In this document: positions 47,421 through 58,366 of the stretch, piece after piece
Layout of the letters: every line of letters begins with the position of its first letter
How positions within the stretch are numbered: position 1 is the first letter of the stretch
Assembly (NCBI RefSeq): GCF_947507565.1
Contig: NC_089188.1
Span: 2,513,019-2,577,018, forward strand
DNA length: 64,000 nucleotides
DNA from: Oscarella lobularis
Taxonomy: Eukaryota; Porifera; Homoscleromorpha; Homosclerophorida; Oscarellidae
Direction: 5' to 3'
Notes under the pieces: generated by a model
The model's database searches: none
The model's input: only the letters and a program-made list of their open reading frames with translations
What the model was told of the DNA's origin: nothing
Position numbers and translations under genes: made by a program

Positions 47421-48058
47421 AAAGTTCTGGATCGTATTACTTTCAAATGGAGCACACTGCAGACGGTGGCTGACCTGAAGTCGGTGCAAGGTCTTCGTGA
47501 AGTTTTAATCTGTCAAAGGTGATGAAAATCAATCGCCAGGTGAACATAATCATTGTACTCTGGACAAATGCAGCCAGAAAACTGCTGTAACATTGCATTC
47601 CTCAAACTAGAATTAAACGATTTCCACTCATTACATAATATTGTCCGGAAACTCATCTTTACAAGTGATGGCTCGACGTGGCAAATCCTCGTTTTCATCT
47701 ACGTCCTCTTCACTCAGGCACGATTCTTTTCTGGCTAGATACTTTCTTATCTAACCAGCTTCCATTTTCATAATGCCTTTTAGTCTCGGATCAGAACAAT
47801 TTGAAAAATTAGCGGTGCGTCGAGGTATGCCATGACTAACTAGCGTTTTTACCATAACCTGAATATCTTTTTCTGCAGACTTTATAGTGTGCTTTGATGA
47901 CTTCATCATGCAGAGTCAGTCTTAGCAGCTGCTTCAGATAAAAGAAATGCGATTTTTGACACAAGGTTGATTGATGTGTTTCTTTGTCAAATTGGAGCCA
48001 CTATTTCGAACAGCATTCTATAATCCTAAAGCAGAACCATGTCAGACAAGGTAATATT
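47421..48058. other. Tail of the decayed RecQ region
   Basis: Broken + strand fragments (for example SLGWEAIASNKVLDRITF near 47.40 kb) may correspond to the C-terminal part of the helicase protein; none is open for long. Confidence 0.3.
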
Positions 48059-50013
48059 CTATTTTCTAGTGACAAAGTACAGGTAGTAATGCTCCACAAG
48101 CTGATCAATCGGCTTTCCGTGCCCAGGTTTACCAGACGTGTTAACCGTTCTGTGGTTAGTGTGGATGTAGGCAATGTTTTCCGTCCAGTCTGCGTCTAGG
48201 TTGGCCAGTAGATTGACAGCCTCACAAGAATAATTATACTTCCCACCCCCAAGCAGGTGAAGGAGCCAGTATCGCCACATTCGAATTATTTCTGGCCCGT
48301 TCTCGAATTGTATGGCTTCCCTCAGGTTTGAATACAAGTATCCCATGTGGAGGAATGTTCGATGATACGTGTACCCTTTGTCCTCGTCTGCCACGTCTGG
48401 GTACGCTCGATTTAGGACTACAATGGTGCTTCTAACTAAGTCCTCAGCTGTTTTCTTTAGCCAGTCCATAGGATCATTCTCGCTGCTTGGAGGAGATACA
48501 GTGTCTGATAAACTCTGAATATTGAAGTAGCAGAGGGCAGCTGATGTGAGATGAGCATGAAATGCCTAAAATAAATTATGCAACATATTGTTTTACACAA
48601 ATCAAGGTTTACGTGACGAAAGAATTCATCAGCTGCTTGAAAATGTTTTGCTGTCTTGTCGACCATTGTTCTGTTGACGCAGTTTTTCAAATGGCTAAGT
48701 GATCCTTCTTCCTCCTCTTTGCCCCAGAGGGTTTGCAGACACAAAGAAAGACATTCCCATGTGAAATGAAAATCACCTTCCATTAACTTATTTTTAACAT
48801 GGGAATGCAGGATAATGATAGCAAAGTGTTACCTGGAGATTCATTTGCCCACTGTAGGCGATGAAAAGGTTCTGGCTCTAATTGTTTGATAAACTTTGCG
48901 CCGCGAATGTTTTTGCAAGTTAATTGGTCGCCAACAAATGCCTGAAAGTTCAGTTTAGTAAAATCCTATATGACGGCTAAAGTATACTATTGGTGTGCAA
49001 TTGCTTTTCTTTAGGTCGCGTCCTGTTGTTTCCAAAATTTCAATATTACCAGTTGTCGTTCCCTCATTAATGTCAAGAATTTCCATTGGCGTCACCACAG
49101 CTGAAGAAGCAGATTTTCCAGAAGCTGGTGGAGGGCATTGAGAGTGCAAATGTCCAAGAGGCACAAGAAGCGCATTACAAAAGAAGTAGCGTCAGAAAGA
49201 AATATTTGGTTGTCTTCCTGAGATGGTAGAATATCTTCTTCTCGTAGTTTACTCCTGTCGCTAGCCTGATGTTGAAGAACATGTTTGTTTGGCAATGACA
49301 GTAGAAGATATTATGTGCCTCACTTTTTTGTGGTGCCTCACTTTTTTGTGGTGAACCCAGTCTGAGGGTTTTTCAGCAGCTGTAATGCTAAGCCTTGTTG
49401 TCATGTCCCACATCTGCATATTACAATCTATATTTAATTAAGAGAACAAAAAGATCTAAGATGGTCAAAAAAGAAAGTACATCTGTTTACCTATTCTTTG
49501 ATGCCCCGTTCTCTTTGTTATATTCAGATTATCGTATGCCACAATAAGTTGACCTTCAGAATAATCGGTTGTTGATGCAGCTGCAACACTTTCAAGATAG
49601 CGCCAAGCCTGCGTGTAGGATGTAGAAATTCCTATTGCATTCAGGTTGCTCATCACCTGGACCGAGACGATGCAAATCAGACAAATGTGATACTGATTAG
49701 TTCCCCTGCTAAACAAAGTAAGTGAAATCAGAAGTGGAAAGGCAACTCGTTTTCTGCGAGTCTTTAAGGTGATGGCAGTTGCCGCAGTCTCCACTTCACG
49801 GTACTCTTCACTTTTCCTGCTTTTTTTAAGAGTATCGAATGGGAGGAAGCATGAGAGCCAAAAGTAGATCAAAATACAAGGACACTGTCGTTTTACGTCA
49901 TCCTTGAAATCGTCAAAGGAAAAACGTCTGACGAAGTCGCTCTTCTCCCAGTCGGCTTCGTCTTCCGTCGTAACATTATTTAGTTCAGTTACCAGGCACG
50001 CTGCAACAGACAT
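48059..50013 (-). CDS. DUF6589-like protein, copy 1
   Basis: Minus-strand multi-exon gene, start Met 50013 (MSVAACLVTELNN). N-terminal exon near 49.7-49.5 kb has LNAIGISTSYTQAWRYLESV and LIVAYDNLNITKRTGHQR. Then TPMEILDINEGTTTGNIEIL, VGDQLTCKNIRGAK (48.9 kb), ANESPGDFHFTWECLSLCLQ and NCVNRTMVDKTAKHFQA. The tail is GYLYSNLREAIQFENGPEII, YNYSCEAVNLLANL, HTNHRTVNTSGKPGHGK and a final EHYY. YDN-LN, GDQ-T, GDFH and the late Glu are the features I associate with DUF6589 proteins of fungi and animals, function unknown. They may form an RNase-H-like D-D-E active site (inference). Exon joints are partly guessed; no clear disabling mutation was seen. Confidence 0.65.
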
Positions 50014-50908
50014 CCAGTCAATTTCTTCTATAGAAATAAGTACAAATTTTTTTCGCGCTAAAAATTATATAGCCAAACCGGGGTTCTTATGACTTCTCTC
50101 ATCAGTTTTATCACGAGCAAATGAGTGCCCTTGCTCTCCGGTTTTACTGTCGTCCTTTCTTTCGGTGGTGTAACACCAACGATCATTGCGTCGAACGCGT
50201 TTTCTGCTTGGAAACGCTTCCCGAACAACTAGGCCTCCCGAACAACTAGGCCTATCTCCCGGTCGGTAATGTCGAGGCAGCTTCTGAGGCAGGGACGGCA
50301 TCTAACGATCCTCCGTAACGATCACGGAGCCTAATCAAAAAATCTCAGAAAGGTGATTGGCCAAAAGGCAAAAACGCTCTAACCAAACAGCGCGTTCGGC
50401 TCGGTAGTCACGGTCAAGCAGGACACGCTTCGCCATCTTGTTAAGATAATGAAGCCGACCACCAGAGTTGTACGGGTGGAGCCCGTATAACGGCGGAGGG
50501 AGGCTCTCTCAAACGTGATCTTAGGGCCGGAAGTGTCTGTCTGTCTGTCTGTACTAGTTTTGGTGCCCGTGCTTCGCACGGGAAAATAGATACCACAGCA
50601 TAGTGTGTGCACGGGCAAAGAGATACTGCTATATGTAGTGTGAGTGTTGGTGGCCTCATATTATCGCGGAAGGCGGCGGCGGCGCTTCACGATCACGTCG
50701 AGTGAATCATCGGAAACGTTCTAGCGTAGGCGACGACAATCACCAGTCACCAACCAAAATTTCGGGATTCTGCACAAAGGCCTCAAAATCAGGTGACAGA
50801 AAAAAACGTTGATATCATTCTACGATTATGATAAACTGGTGTTGATTAAAAGCGACGACTCCTTGTGAGCGGCAGCAACAGTTGCACGATCAAGAACTAC
50901 CCTTTGAT
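50014..50908. other. Spacer with repeats and conserved hairpin
   Basis: Contains a tandem pair of cccgaacaactaggcct (50219-50252), (TGTC)n at 50533-50551, and ACTAG, 8 bases, then the cccgtgcttcgcacggg hairpin at 50553-50582. The first visible exon of the KDM4-like gene starts near 50.86-50.91 kb; a promoter is not obvious. Confidence 0.55.
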
Positions 50909-52786
50909 ATGTCAATGTTCTGGGAAGAAGTCCAGTTCAATCAACGCTGCGCGCAGAATAATACCTACTGCTGCGTGTGTTCCTTATTTGAAGCGCCAAG
51001 ACCCAAAGTAAATATCTCATAATTCGTTACCGAAGAGGAGTCCTTTAGAGAGCAGAGGTTATATACGTCCATAGAAAGAAGCTGTTCTGCAGAAAGAACG
51101 AATCCCTTTCTCTACCCCATCGGCCCTAATATCTTGTGTAGCTTTAGCCTATGATATAAACGCTAGTTTTCTTGAGTTGGATCATAAAATGCCTATAGAA
51201 CAAATAACACGCCGTAAACCTTTTTCCCATTATCTGACCTGGGGAGAATGATATTAGATAACACTAATATTATCTAGATCGTCTACCCAACTGGCCCTAT
51301 TCTGGAAAGTGCTGTTTCCAGTGAGCCTCCGTGTCCTCCGCCTCCTTGCCACATGTCGTCGTCTGTGTACGTATCGCCTTCGTCGTCATCGTCGCTCTCC
51401 TCCTCAGCTGGACTACAACGATCAAACGGAAATGCTACCGTCGTGCGGACGAGCACGTTGCCGGCAATTGGGAATTCAGACGAAAGAACGCTGATTGTGT
51501 GCTCCTGTTGCGGCATATGCGTACACAGGGGTAGGTGGGGGGGGGGGGGGGGGGGGGGGGGGATGGGGTCAACGTCACGAGAACGAAGACTTTTTTATTA
51601 TTTAGAGTGCTACGGTCTACCAGACGAGGAAATGACCTCTTCGTGGCAGTGTAATCGTTGCAAGCAGAAGCACTGGGAAAAGGTAATACTACAGTCCGTG
51701 GTAATAATGTAGAAGATATTTCCCTAATGCAATAATCCGTTTCCCCAAGGTCTGTGTTCTCTGCAATTTGCGCGGTGGCGCTCTAAAGCCAACGGACGCG
51801 TCTCAGCCAAAGCAAGTACTCTCCCTCAGACCTCTTCCTAAATCAAAACAATTTTTTCTCAGCTGGGCTCACATTGCCTGCGCCGTCGCAATCCCCGAAG
51901 TCACCTTCGGCAATTACAAACTTCGCGAGCCAATCCAAGTGAAGGCAATTCAGAAAGATCGATGGACACTCCGATGTCGCTACTGCACGGCGTCCGGTCG
52001 TCCCAGTCGCGGCACGTGCGTCCAGGTCTCCGAGCCGCGATGCTTCGCGTCGTTTCACGTCACCTGCGCTTATCGGGCGGGATTGCTCTGTCGTCTAAGC
52101 GACACCGTCGTCCAGTTATTCTGCTCCAAACACTTGCAAGACGACTTGGTGAGAATCACGGCGCCGAGGAGCGCTAAAACATTCCCCAGCGCATTTTTCT
52201 TAGGATGAGAATGGCAGTCGTCCGACAATTCCCGTAGGGGCCATGGTAGCGGCCAAATATTCGGCGTCAGAGTGAGTAACTGCTTCACAGGTAAGCAATT
52301 CTTCCAAAACTGTCTTTCATTAAAGATTCGCTTGGGCAAACGTTGTCGGCATCGAATCCGCCATGTACTACGTCGTTTTATTCGACGACGGGTCTATCAG
52401 TCACAACGTTCGACCTGCAGACGTCAAGGTGGGAGGGCAGGGAAGAGAATCGCTCTTGCTATAGTACTGTAGCATATTTTCTACATTCAGTGCCGCTCGC
52501 AAAATTTGCCTGAAGAAAATTAAAGAGTTGCAATCTTTTGGTCAGACGGGGAAAGGTATTGGGGGAAATTTCTACGAGCTACTCGTCAGCCCAAGTACAA
52601 AGTACGCCTTCCTTTGCGTTGAAACAATAGGCTGCTACTCTCTATCTTTCTCTCTAGGTAAGATTTCTCAGCGGGCGAACAACCATGGTCGAAAGCGACG
52701 AGATTTTCGAAATGGGACGCGTGCCGAAGAAAGTCAAATTTGTCAAGGCTCTTTGGAATACGTCGCCGTCGCCTGGGCCAGCGTAA
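50909..52786 (+). pseudogene. KDM4-like protein: double PHD and Tudor, no JmjC seen, in-frame stop
   Basis: Exons match the C-terminal half of KDM4 demethylases. Features in order: FNQRCAQNNTYCCVCSLFEA, then LIVCSCCGICVHR joined to ECYGLPDEEMTSSWQCNRCK (PHD1), VCVLCNLRGGALKPTD, WAHIACAVAIPEVTFGNYK, RCRYCTASGRPSRGTC and ASFHVTCAYRAG with FCSKH (extended PHD). Tudor lobes follow: YYVVLFDDGSISHNVRPADV and VAIFWSDGERYWGKFLRAT, then TTMVESDEIFEMGRVPKKVK and stop TAA at 52784-52786. JmjN and JmjC domains are not visible upstream. Between the Tudor lobes a TAA (52521-52523) lies in the frame that links them. So this is either a decaying gene or a truncated reader protein. KDM4 Tudors bind H3K4me3/H4K20me3; without JmjC it could not demethylate. 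Confidence 0.7.
51534..51563. repeat. Poly-G tract in KDM4-like intron
   Basis: A run of about 24 G within the intron 51531-51604, close to the 5' splice site. Confidence 0.9.
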
Positions 52787-52960
52787 CACTCTAAATATAA
52801 GCAATAATAATTTAGCGCAGAGTTTTTCTTTTTTTCAGCCGCTTATTAATTGAAGACCCTCTGGTACATTGTAGTTATAACGCCCCTGTTCTCTCATGCA
52901 TTCTCCATATGAGATGTTGTTATCATTAGACCCTATTTTGAATACGATTTTTTGGTGTAG

Positions 52961-55939
52961 AGATCATTGAAGGATGGATTTGATATGTTTGCCTATGAAA
53001 CTTCATTGCGCCTTTTTGAAGAATGTAATGAAAAAGTTGACGAAACTGCCGACTGTAACAAAAGTGAGTTGCCTATGATCGCATCTTCATTCAATGAAAT
53101 AGTCGTATTTTGCACAATAGGCTTGCTAGATCAAATTCTTCAGTTCGCTAGGGATCATTGTCTGGAGGCACTGGTCAATGCAGTAAAGACAGTCCAGAAA
53201 AGAAAGTCGTGCGTTTTCTTATTGTATTCAAATGGCATTCGTGACTACTTTGCTCTAAACGCGTCTAGTCATTCTGAATCGAGTAAACCATCATGGATCA
53301 GTGTTCTTAGGGCTGTTGAAAACACTAGTAGCAATAGAAATCTTTCCAAGATCATTGGCTTTCTTGGTACGGCTCTCGATAATTCTCTAACAATATTGTG
53401 ACATTGCTCTCTGTGCTCTAGACTTGGGAGTAAATTTGAATTGCACGTTTGGCTCATACAATCGGACATTGATACATGCGGCAGCCAAAAAGGGGAGCGT
53501 TGAACTGTTGGCTGCTTTCAAAGTGGCTAAAGGGAGCTTGAATATTTTGGATCGAACGAAGAAAAAGTCACCTGTTGTAAGTGTAGAATTAGATACCTAG
53601 ATACACAGATACATAGATCCTCTTTTTTGGACTAGTTTTATGCAGTTGAGGCAAATCACCTTCCAGCTGTAAAATTTTTATATGAGCAGGGTGCAGATTT
53701 TTCTCTTGAGGTAAAGACGAAAAGCATTTCATGCTCATTACTTTTGTTCTATGAGAAGAGGGGGCCGTTGATTGGAGCACTTTTGATTTTTCATAGGATT
53801 ACGAGGGAAAATCTTTATTGCATTGTGCTGCAGGGTCGGCTGACGTTAGCATGATTGACTTTTTGGTGAAAAACTGTTCCAAACTTATTGACAAAAAGGT
53901 CATGCATACCGTTGTTCCGTGAAAACCATCGTGGGATTGCTGCGTCCTATAGGACCGTGACGGTTGGACGGCTCTCGCTTGGGCAACGGATCGAGAGAAA
54001 GACACTACAGAAGCTGTCGATCTTCTTCTTTCAAATGGAGCTGATGCCACTATCAAAGACTTTGTAAATTAAATTAATTCTCCTAATGGATTGTGTGACG
54101 GAACGGTCTTTTTTTTATTGTAGCAAGGAAACACGTCTCTTCACTGGGCCGTTTCTGCGTGCGAAATGGATGCGGTTAAGTTGCTTCTAAAGCGTTGCAA
54201 TGTCAATGGCCAGAACAAGAAAGGCGAAACTGCGCTGTAGAAAGGGGGAAACGAGCACGCGTGGGCCTGAGGTGACCGTTGGTTTTCTAGGCATATAGCA
54301 GCACAACTGGGACATGGACCATTGGTCAGGTTAGGTTACTTTGGGATTTAGGGGAAAAAATGACCACGCGACGTGTTGTTTTTCTTGGGTACGAAGACAT
54401 CTGCTAAGTTTCAACGCAGATTGCACAATTGCGAACAATGCCAAAGAAACTCCTGTCGAGGTGAAATCATGTCGTTTTTTTTGTGAGCACTCGCAAGAAA
54501 GCGAGTTGGCGTTCTAGATTGCGAAGGCGATGCGTAGGACTCACGCTGTGAAGGAAATGGCCGACTATGTGAACAACTTTTTAAGAATGTCAGATAAGAA
54601 TTGCTCATTGTGCGTTTACGCGACGTTTGCTCTAGGGATATTTCCAAGGGACAGGAGCCTTTTCCTATTCTCTGTGTTAACGAGGTGAGACGACGCAGTA
54701 GTAGTCAGACAGATAATAAACCCCTTGTTCTATTTGATAAGGTTGATGGCACGCTTCCTCCGTCAGATTTTGTGTACATTAAGTCGTGCGTCGAAGTGAA
54801 AGGACTGCACATTGATCGAAGCATGGAATCCATGGAGGTACAAGAAAGATGTTTTTCTAGCTACATTTTGCACCTTGCCCTAGGGATGCAATTGCGGACA
54901 GTTGTGCATCGAACGCGGATGCAATTGTGCTCGCAGCAGCAAAAGACGACGTCTCTGGTTTGACTCCGTATGTCTCATACGCGTCCTTTTGCATTTAACC
55001 TAGATAGACGAATCTTTGCGTAGGAGGGAAAGATCAACGCAGATATCAAAAAGTTTAAAAATCCTATCGTTTTTGAATGCAATCCGAAGTGCAGCTGCTC
55101 GTCGCAGTGTCCAAACCGAGTCGTGCAGAAAGGATTGAAGTAGGCACTCGTCCGCTATTTTGTTAACTAAAAAAGAAGAGAATTAATTGTGAATACTGGC
55201 AGGTACAGACTCGAGCTTTTCAGAACGCTTTCAAAAGGTTTCAAAGTTGTCTAGAGCTTCGCGGACTTCAAAAAGCGAATCGCGAGTTGTTCGTTTAGGG
55301 TGGGGCGTTAGAGCGAAGGAAAATATTCCAATGGGCTCAATGATATGCGAGTATGTTCCATAACAAGCAAAATGTTGTCACATACTACCACCTGTGTTTT
55401 AGATATGCCGGCCAATTGATTACAGACGAAGCAGCAAACCTTATGAAAGATGATACGTATCTGTTTGACCTCGATGTCGATGTGAGTGTGAGAGACTGCA
55501 TTGTGGCTACTAACTATGGGTGCCATTGGTGTTGCAGGGTCAAATGGACGGCTGTATGTGCATCAATGCTTGTGAGTACGGCAATGTCAGTCGCTTTATT
55601 AATCACTCCTGTGAGCCAAATGTCTTTCCTGTGCGCGTCTTCACTGAGCACCATGTACGTCAAAAGTTGTATTATTATTTATTTAGTTGATACTGTAAAT
55701 TTTACGTGAAGGATAGGAAATTCCCGAAAATGATTTTCTTTGCGGAACAAGACATATCAGTTGATGAAGAAATTTGGTAAAACGTGTGTCCCCCCCCCCC
55801 CCCCCCCCCCTCACTTGGATGACTCCTTTGCAGTTTTGACTACGGGGACCGATTTTGGAATATTAAACACAAAGAGTTTCCGTGTTCCTGCGGCACCGAA
55901 TCGTGCAGATTTGGAGAAAAAAAACATGACTGCTGCTAG
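52961..55939 (+). CDS. EHMT1: G9a/GLP-type histone H3K9 methyltransferase (ankyrin plus SET)
   Basis: About fifteen exons. After an N-terminal exon (52961-53361, first Met 52985) come ankyrin repeats: [98 protein letters not shown] linker [18 protein letters not shown] leads to pre-[38 protein letters not shown] and [72 protein letters not shown] (the NHSCEPN cofactor motif at 55601), then [15 protein letters not shown] and post-[13 protein letters not shown]. Stop at 55937-55939. Substrate H3K9 mono/dimethylation follows from family knowledge. The exon at 52961 has an acceptor directly before it, so an upstream exon exists. One exon joint near 54.6 kb is unresolved. Confidence 0.87.
55791..55812. 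repeat. Poly-C tract in the last EHMT intron
   Basis: About 22 C in a row inside the short intron before the final exon, near its 5' splice site. Confidence 0.9.
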
Positions 55940-56514
55940 TGTTTTCTCTCTTTTTTCGCGCTTTTGGTTCTTCCTTGTCACGTTCTGGAAGGTCTTATGA
56001 GCCACGATCGCCGCAGTTGTACGGGGTAAAAAACGCAGTTTGCGAGGAGCCTTATCCAGAGGATGCTCCGTAACCGTCGAGGGTCTGGTACTTACCTCTC
56101 CTTTCACCATGGATCCATGTTGAATGCCGAGCAGACCTTTCCTTCAGCGTTTCTTTCTATACCTATAAATAGGATTGGAGAAGAAAAGGGAATTCGCAAT
56201 CTAACAGTTGAAGACGTAATGCAAATCGTCAAATTGAATGCTGACCAAAGGAGTTATTCGCAAGTACAGAGTCAATATCGGACAAGCGTACTGAGCCCTT
56301 GCATGGTGCAGCGACCCCCAACCCCTGCGTTGCAACCTTGCTTATTGAGAAACAACCACACAAAATTGCAGAGCTATTCGTTACACGAACGCTACTATGG
56401 CGCTAGAACAGTGTCAAAAAATAGCCTCGCGTGCTTCAGGCCCTTCTCCTCTTCTCCCGAATAAACTCGAAGGGCAGGCGTTCCTTCTTTCGTTCAAATC
56501 ATTCCCTGTTGTAG
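55940..56514. other. EHMT 3' flank with two foldback relatives
   Basis: At 56047-56108, a shortened relative of the 60.81-kb foldback (ggatgctccgtaaccg, gagggtctggtac, cctttcac). At 56421-56481, agcctcgcgtgcttcaggcc with ttctcc and a cgaagggcagg partner. No gene is supported. Confidence 0.6.
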
Positions 56515-56820
56515 CGCCATACCGAAGGATCCTTATGAGTCGATGTCTATGAGAAAATTAATTCCGTAGACCAGTCTAAAAGCCTCAAAAGAATCCTCAT
56601 GAGTCGATGTCTATGGGAAAATCAATTCCATAGCCCAGTCAAAAGCAGGTAGCTCGTCAAAGCATCCTCATGAGTCGATGTTGATGGGAAAATTAATTCC
56701 GTAGACCAGCCAAAAGAATCCTTATGAGTCGATGTCTATGGGAAACCAGTCAAAAGGCTCGTTCGTTATGAGTCGATGTCTATAGAAATATCCATTCCAT
56801 AGACCAGTCAAAAGGCTTGT
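56515..56820. repeat. Five imperfect repeats of about 60 bp
   Basis: Each has cttatgagtcgatgtctatg followed by ggaaaattaattccgtagac and cagtcaaaag, with indels. A fragment (ccagtcaaaaggatccttat) also occurs at 44.11 kb. Confidence 0.8.
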
Positions 56821-56864
56821 CAGCATTTTTCTCTAGCGTTTCTGCAACATCTTCGGCAAGGTCG

Positions 56865-57330
56865 TTTGAATGAATGAATAAATGAATGAATGAATGAATG
56901 AATGAATGAATGAATGAATGAATGAATGAATGAATGATACAAATGAATGAATGAATGAATGAATGAATGAATGAATGAATGAATGAATGAATGATACGAC
57001 TGAATGAATAAATGAATGAATGAATGAATGAATGAATGAATGAATGAATGAATGAATGAATGAATGAATGAATGATACGAATGAATGAATAAATGAATGA
57101 TACGAATGAATGAATGAATGAAAGAATGATACGAATGAATGAATGAATGAATGAATGAATGAATGAATGAATGAATGAATGAATGAATGAATGAATGAAT
57201 GAATGAATGAATGAATGATACGAATGAATGAATGAATGAATGAATGAATGATACGAATGAATGAATGAATGAATGAATGAATGATACGAATGAATGAATG
57301 AATGAATGAATGAATGATACGAATGAATGC
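56865..57330. repeat. (TGAA)n microsatellite with regular gatac interruptions
   Basis: About 465 bp of tetranucleotide repeat with scattered tgatacgaa interruptions. Open frames through it (His-Ser-Phe-Ile repeats) are artefacts of the repeat. Confidence 0.95.
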
Positions 57331-58130
57331 AACTGAAAGTTGTCTTTATTGAAATTTTGAAAGTATGTTTCTCAATTCGGAACACAATCACAGACTTTTA
57401 ATGCCTAATTAGCAACAACCCTGACAGATTTAGAATGGTCTGTTTTTCAAATCCGAACACAATTACAGCCTTTAAAAGGAACAACCTGGTCATTTCGAAA
57501 TAACGCAAAAAGATTTCAATGTACGCAACACAGCGCAGTGACAAAAAACGTTTAACAAGTTTGATTCAAATTTGGCCAAGGTGAGTGACGTTGACGAAGG
57601 CATGAACTAAACGTTCGACGTATGCCTCCGCATCTTCACCTTTTTTCTGAACCGGCAAGGTCAGCGTTAGGAAGCATATTGAACTCTGTGGGAAAATTGC
57701 TGAATGACTGAAATGCAACTTGGGCTTCAGCCTAAAGCCAGTAGGAGGAATTGCATTTGATCCGGTGAAAAATGCCAGGACATGGGACAGGCTGCAGTAG
57801 TGCTTTCCCTCTGAAAACGATAACCCGATTTTAGAGTTTAATATTGGAGAATAAATGTTCTTTTATACCTTCGCAGTCGTCTAGAAATCTTTGAAACAGC
57901 ATGTACGCGTCTGTCTCTTGCTGCCATTTTTCTTCATCTTCCTCCTTCTCGGTAAAGGCAGCTGTTGCAAACATTTTGAGGATCCCCTCTAAATAAAGTT
58001 TCATAAAATCACTAATAACTTTCCAGCAAAAAAATCACACTTGCTGTAAGTGCTGAGTCCTCGTCGTGAACAAAATATTTCTTCATTATGTCCTTATGAT
58101 TTCAATAAAGACAACTTTCAGTTGCATTCA
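57321..58130. repeat. Inverted repeat flanking the HECT fragment
   Basis: gcaactgaaagttgtcttta (57329 on) is repeated inverted at about 58099-58125 (caataaagacaactttcagt). Both arms continue outward into (TGAA)/(TTCA) microsatellites with the same cgtatcatt interruption. Confidence 0.85.
57566..58075 (-). pseudogene. HECT-domain C-lobe fragment
   Basis: Three exons on minus. MKKYFVHDEDSALTA, then EGILKMFATAAFTEKEED and QQETDAYMLFQRFLDDCE, then KHYCSLSHVLAFFTGSNAIP, PTGFRLKPKLHFS and IFPQSSICFLTLTLPVQKK, ending THLGQI with TGA at 57566-57568. The block F-x-TGS-x-x-IPP-x-GF and the Cys before LTLTLP match the catalytic C-lobe of HECT ubiquitin ligases, Cys in SSIC being the ubiquitin acceptor. 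No N-lobe or substrate domain is present: upstream lies a microsatellite. So this is a gene fragment, perhaps carried by the surrounding inverted repeat. Confidence 0.6.
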
Positions 58131-58366
58131 TTCATTCATTCATTCATTCATTCATTCATTCATTCATTCGTATCATTCATTCATTCATTCATTCATTCAT
58201 TCGTATCATTCATTCATTCATTCATTCATTCATTCATTCATTCATTCATTCGTATCATTCATTCATTCATTCATTCATTCATTCGTATCATTCATTCATT
58301 CATTCATTCATTCATTCATTCATTCATTCGTATCATTCATTCATTCATTCATTCATTCATTCATGC
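58121..58366. repeat. (CATT)n microsatellite
   Basis: About 245 bp, the reverse complement of the array at 56.87-57.33 kb, with cgtatcatt interruptions. The retroelement remnant begins directly at its right edge. Confidence 0.95.

Noticed and set aside
56780-57391. Long His-Ser-Phe-Ile repeat protein
   Set aside because: Translation of a tetranucleotide microsatellite.
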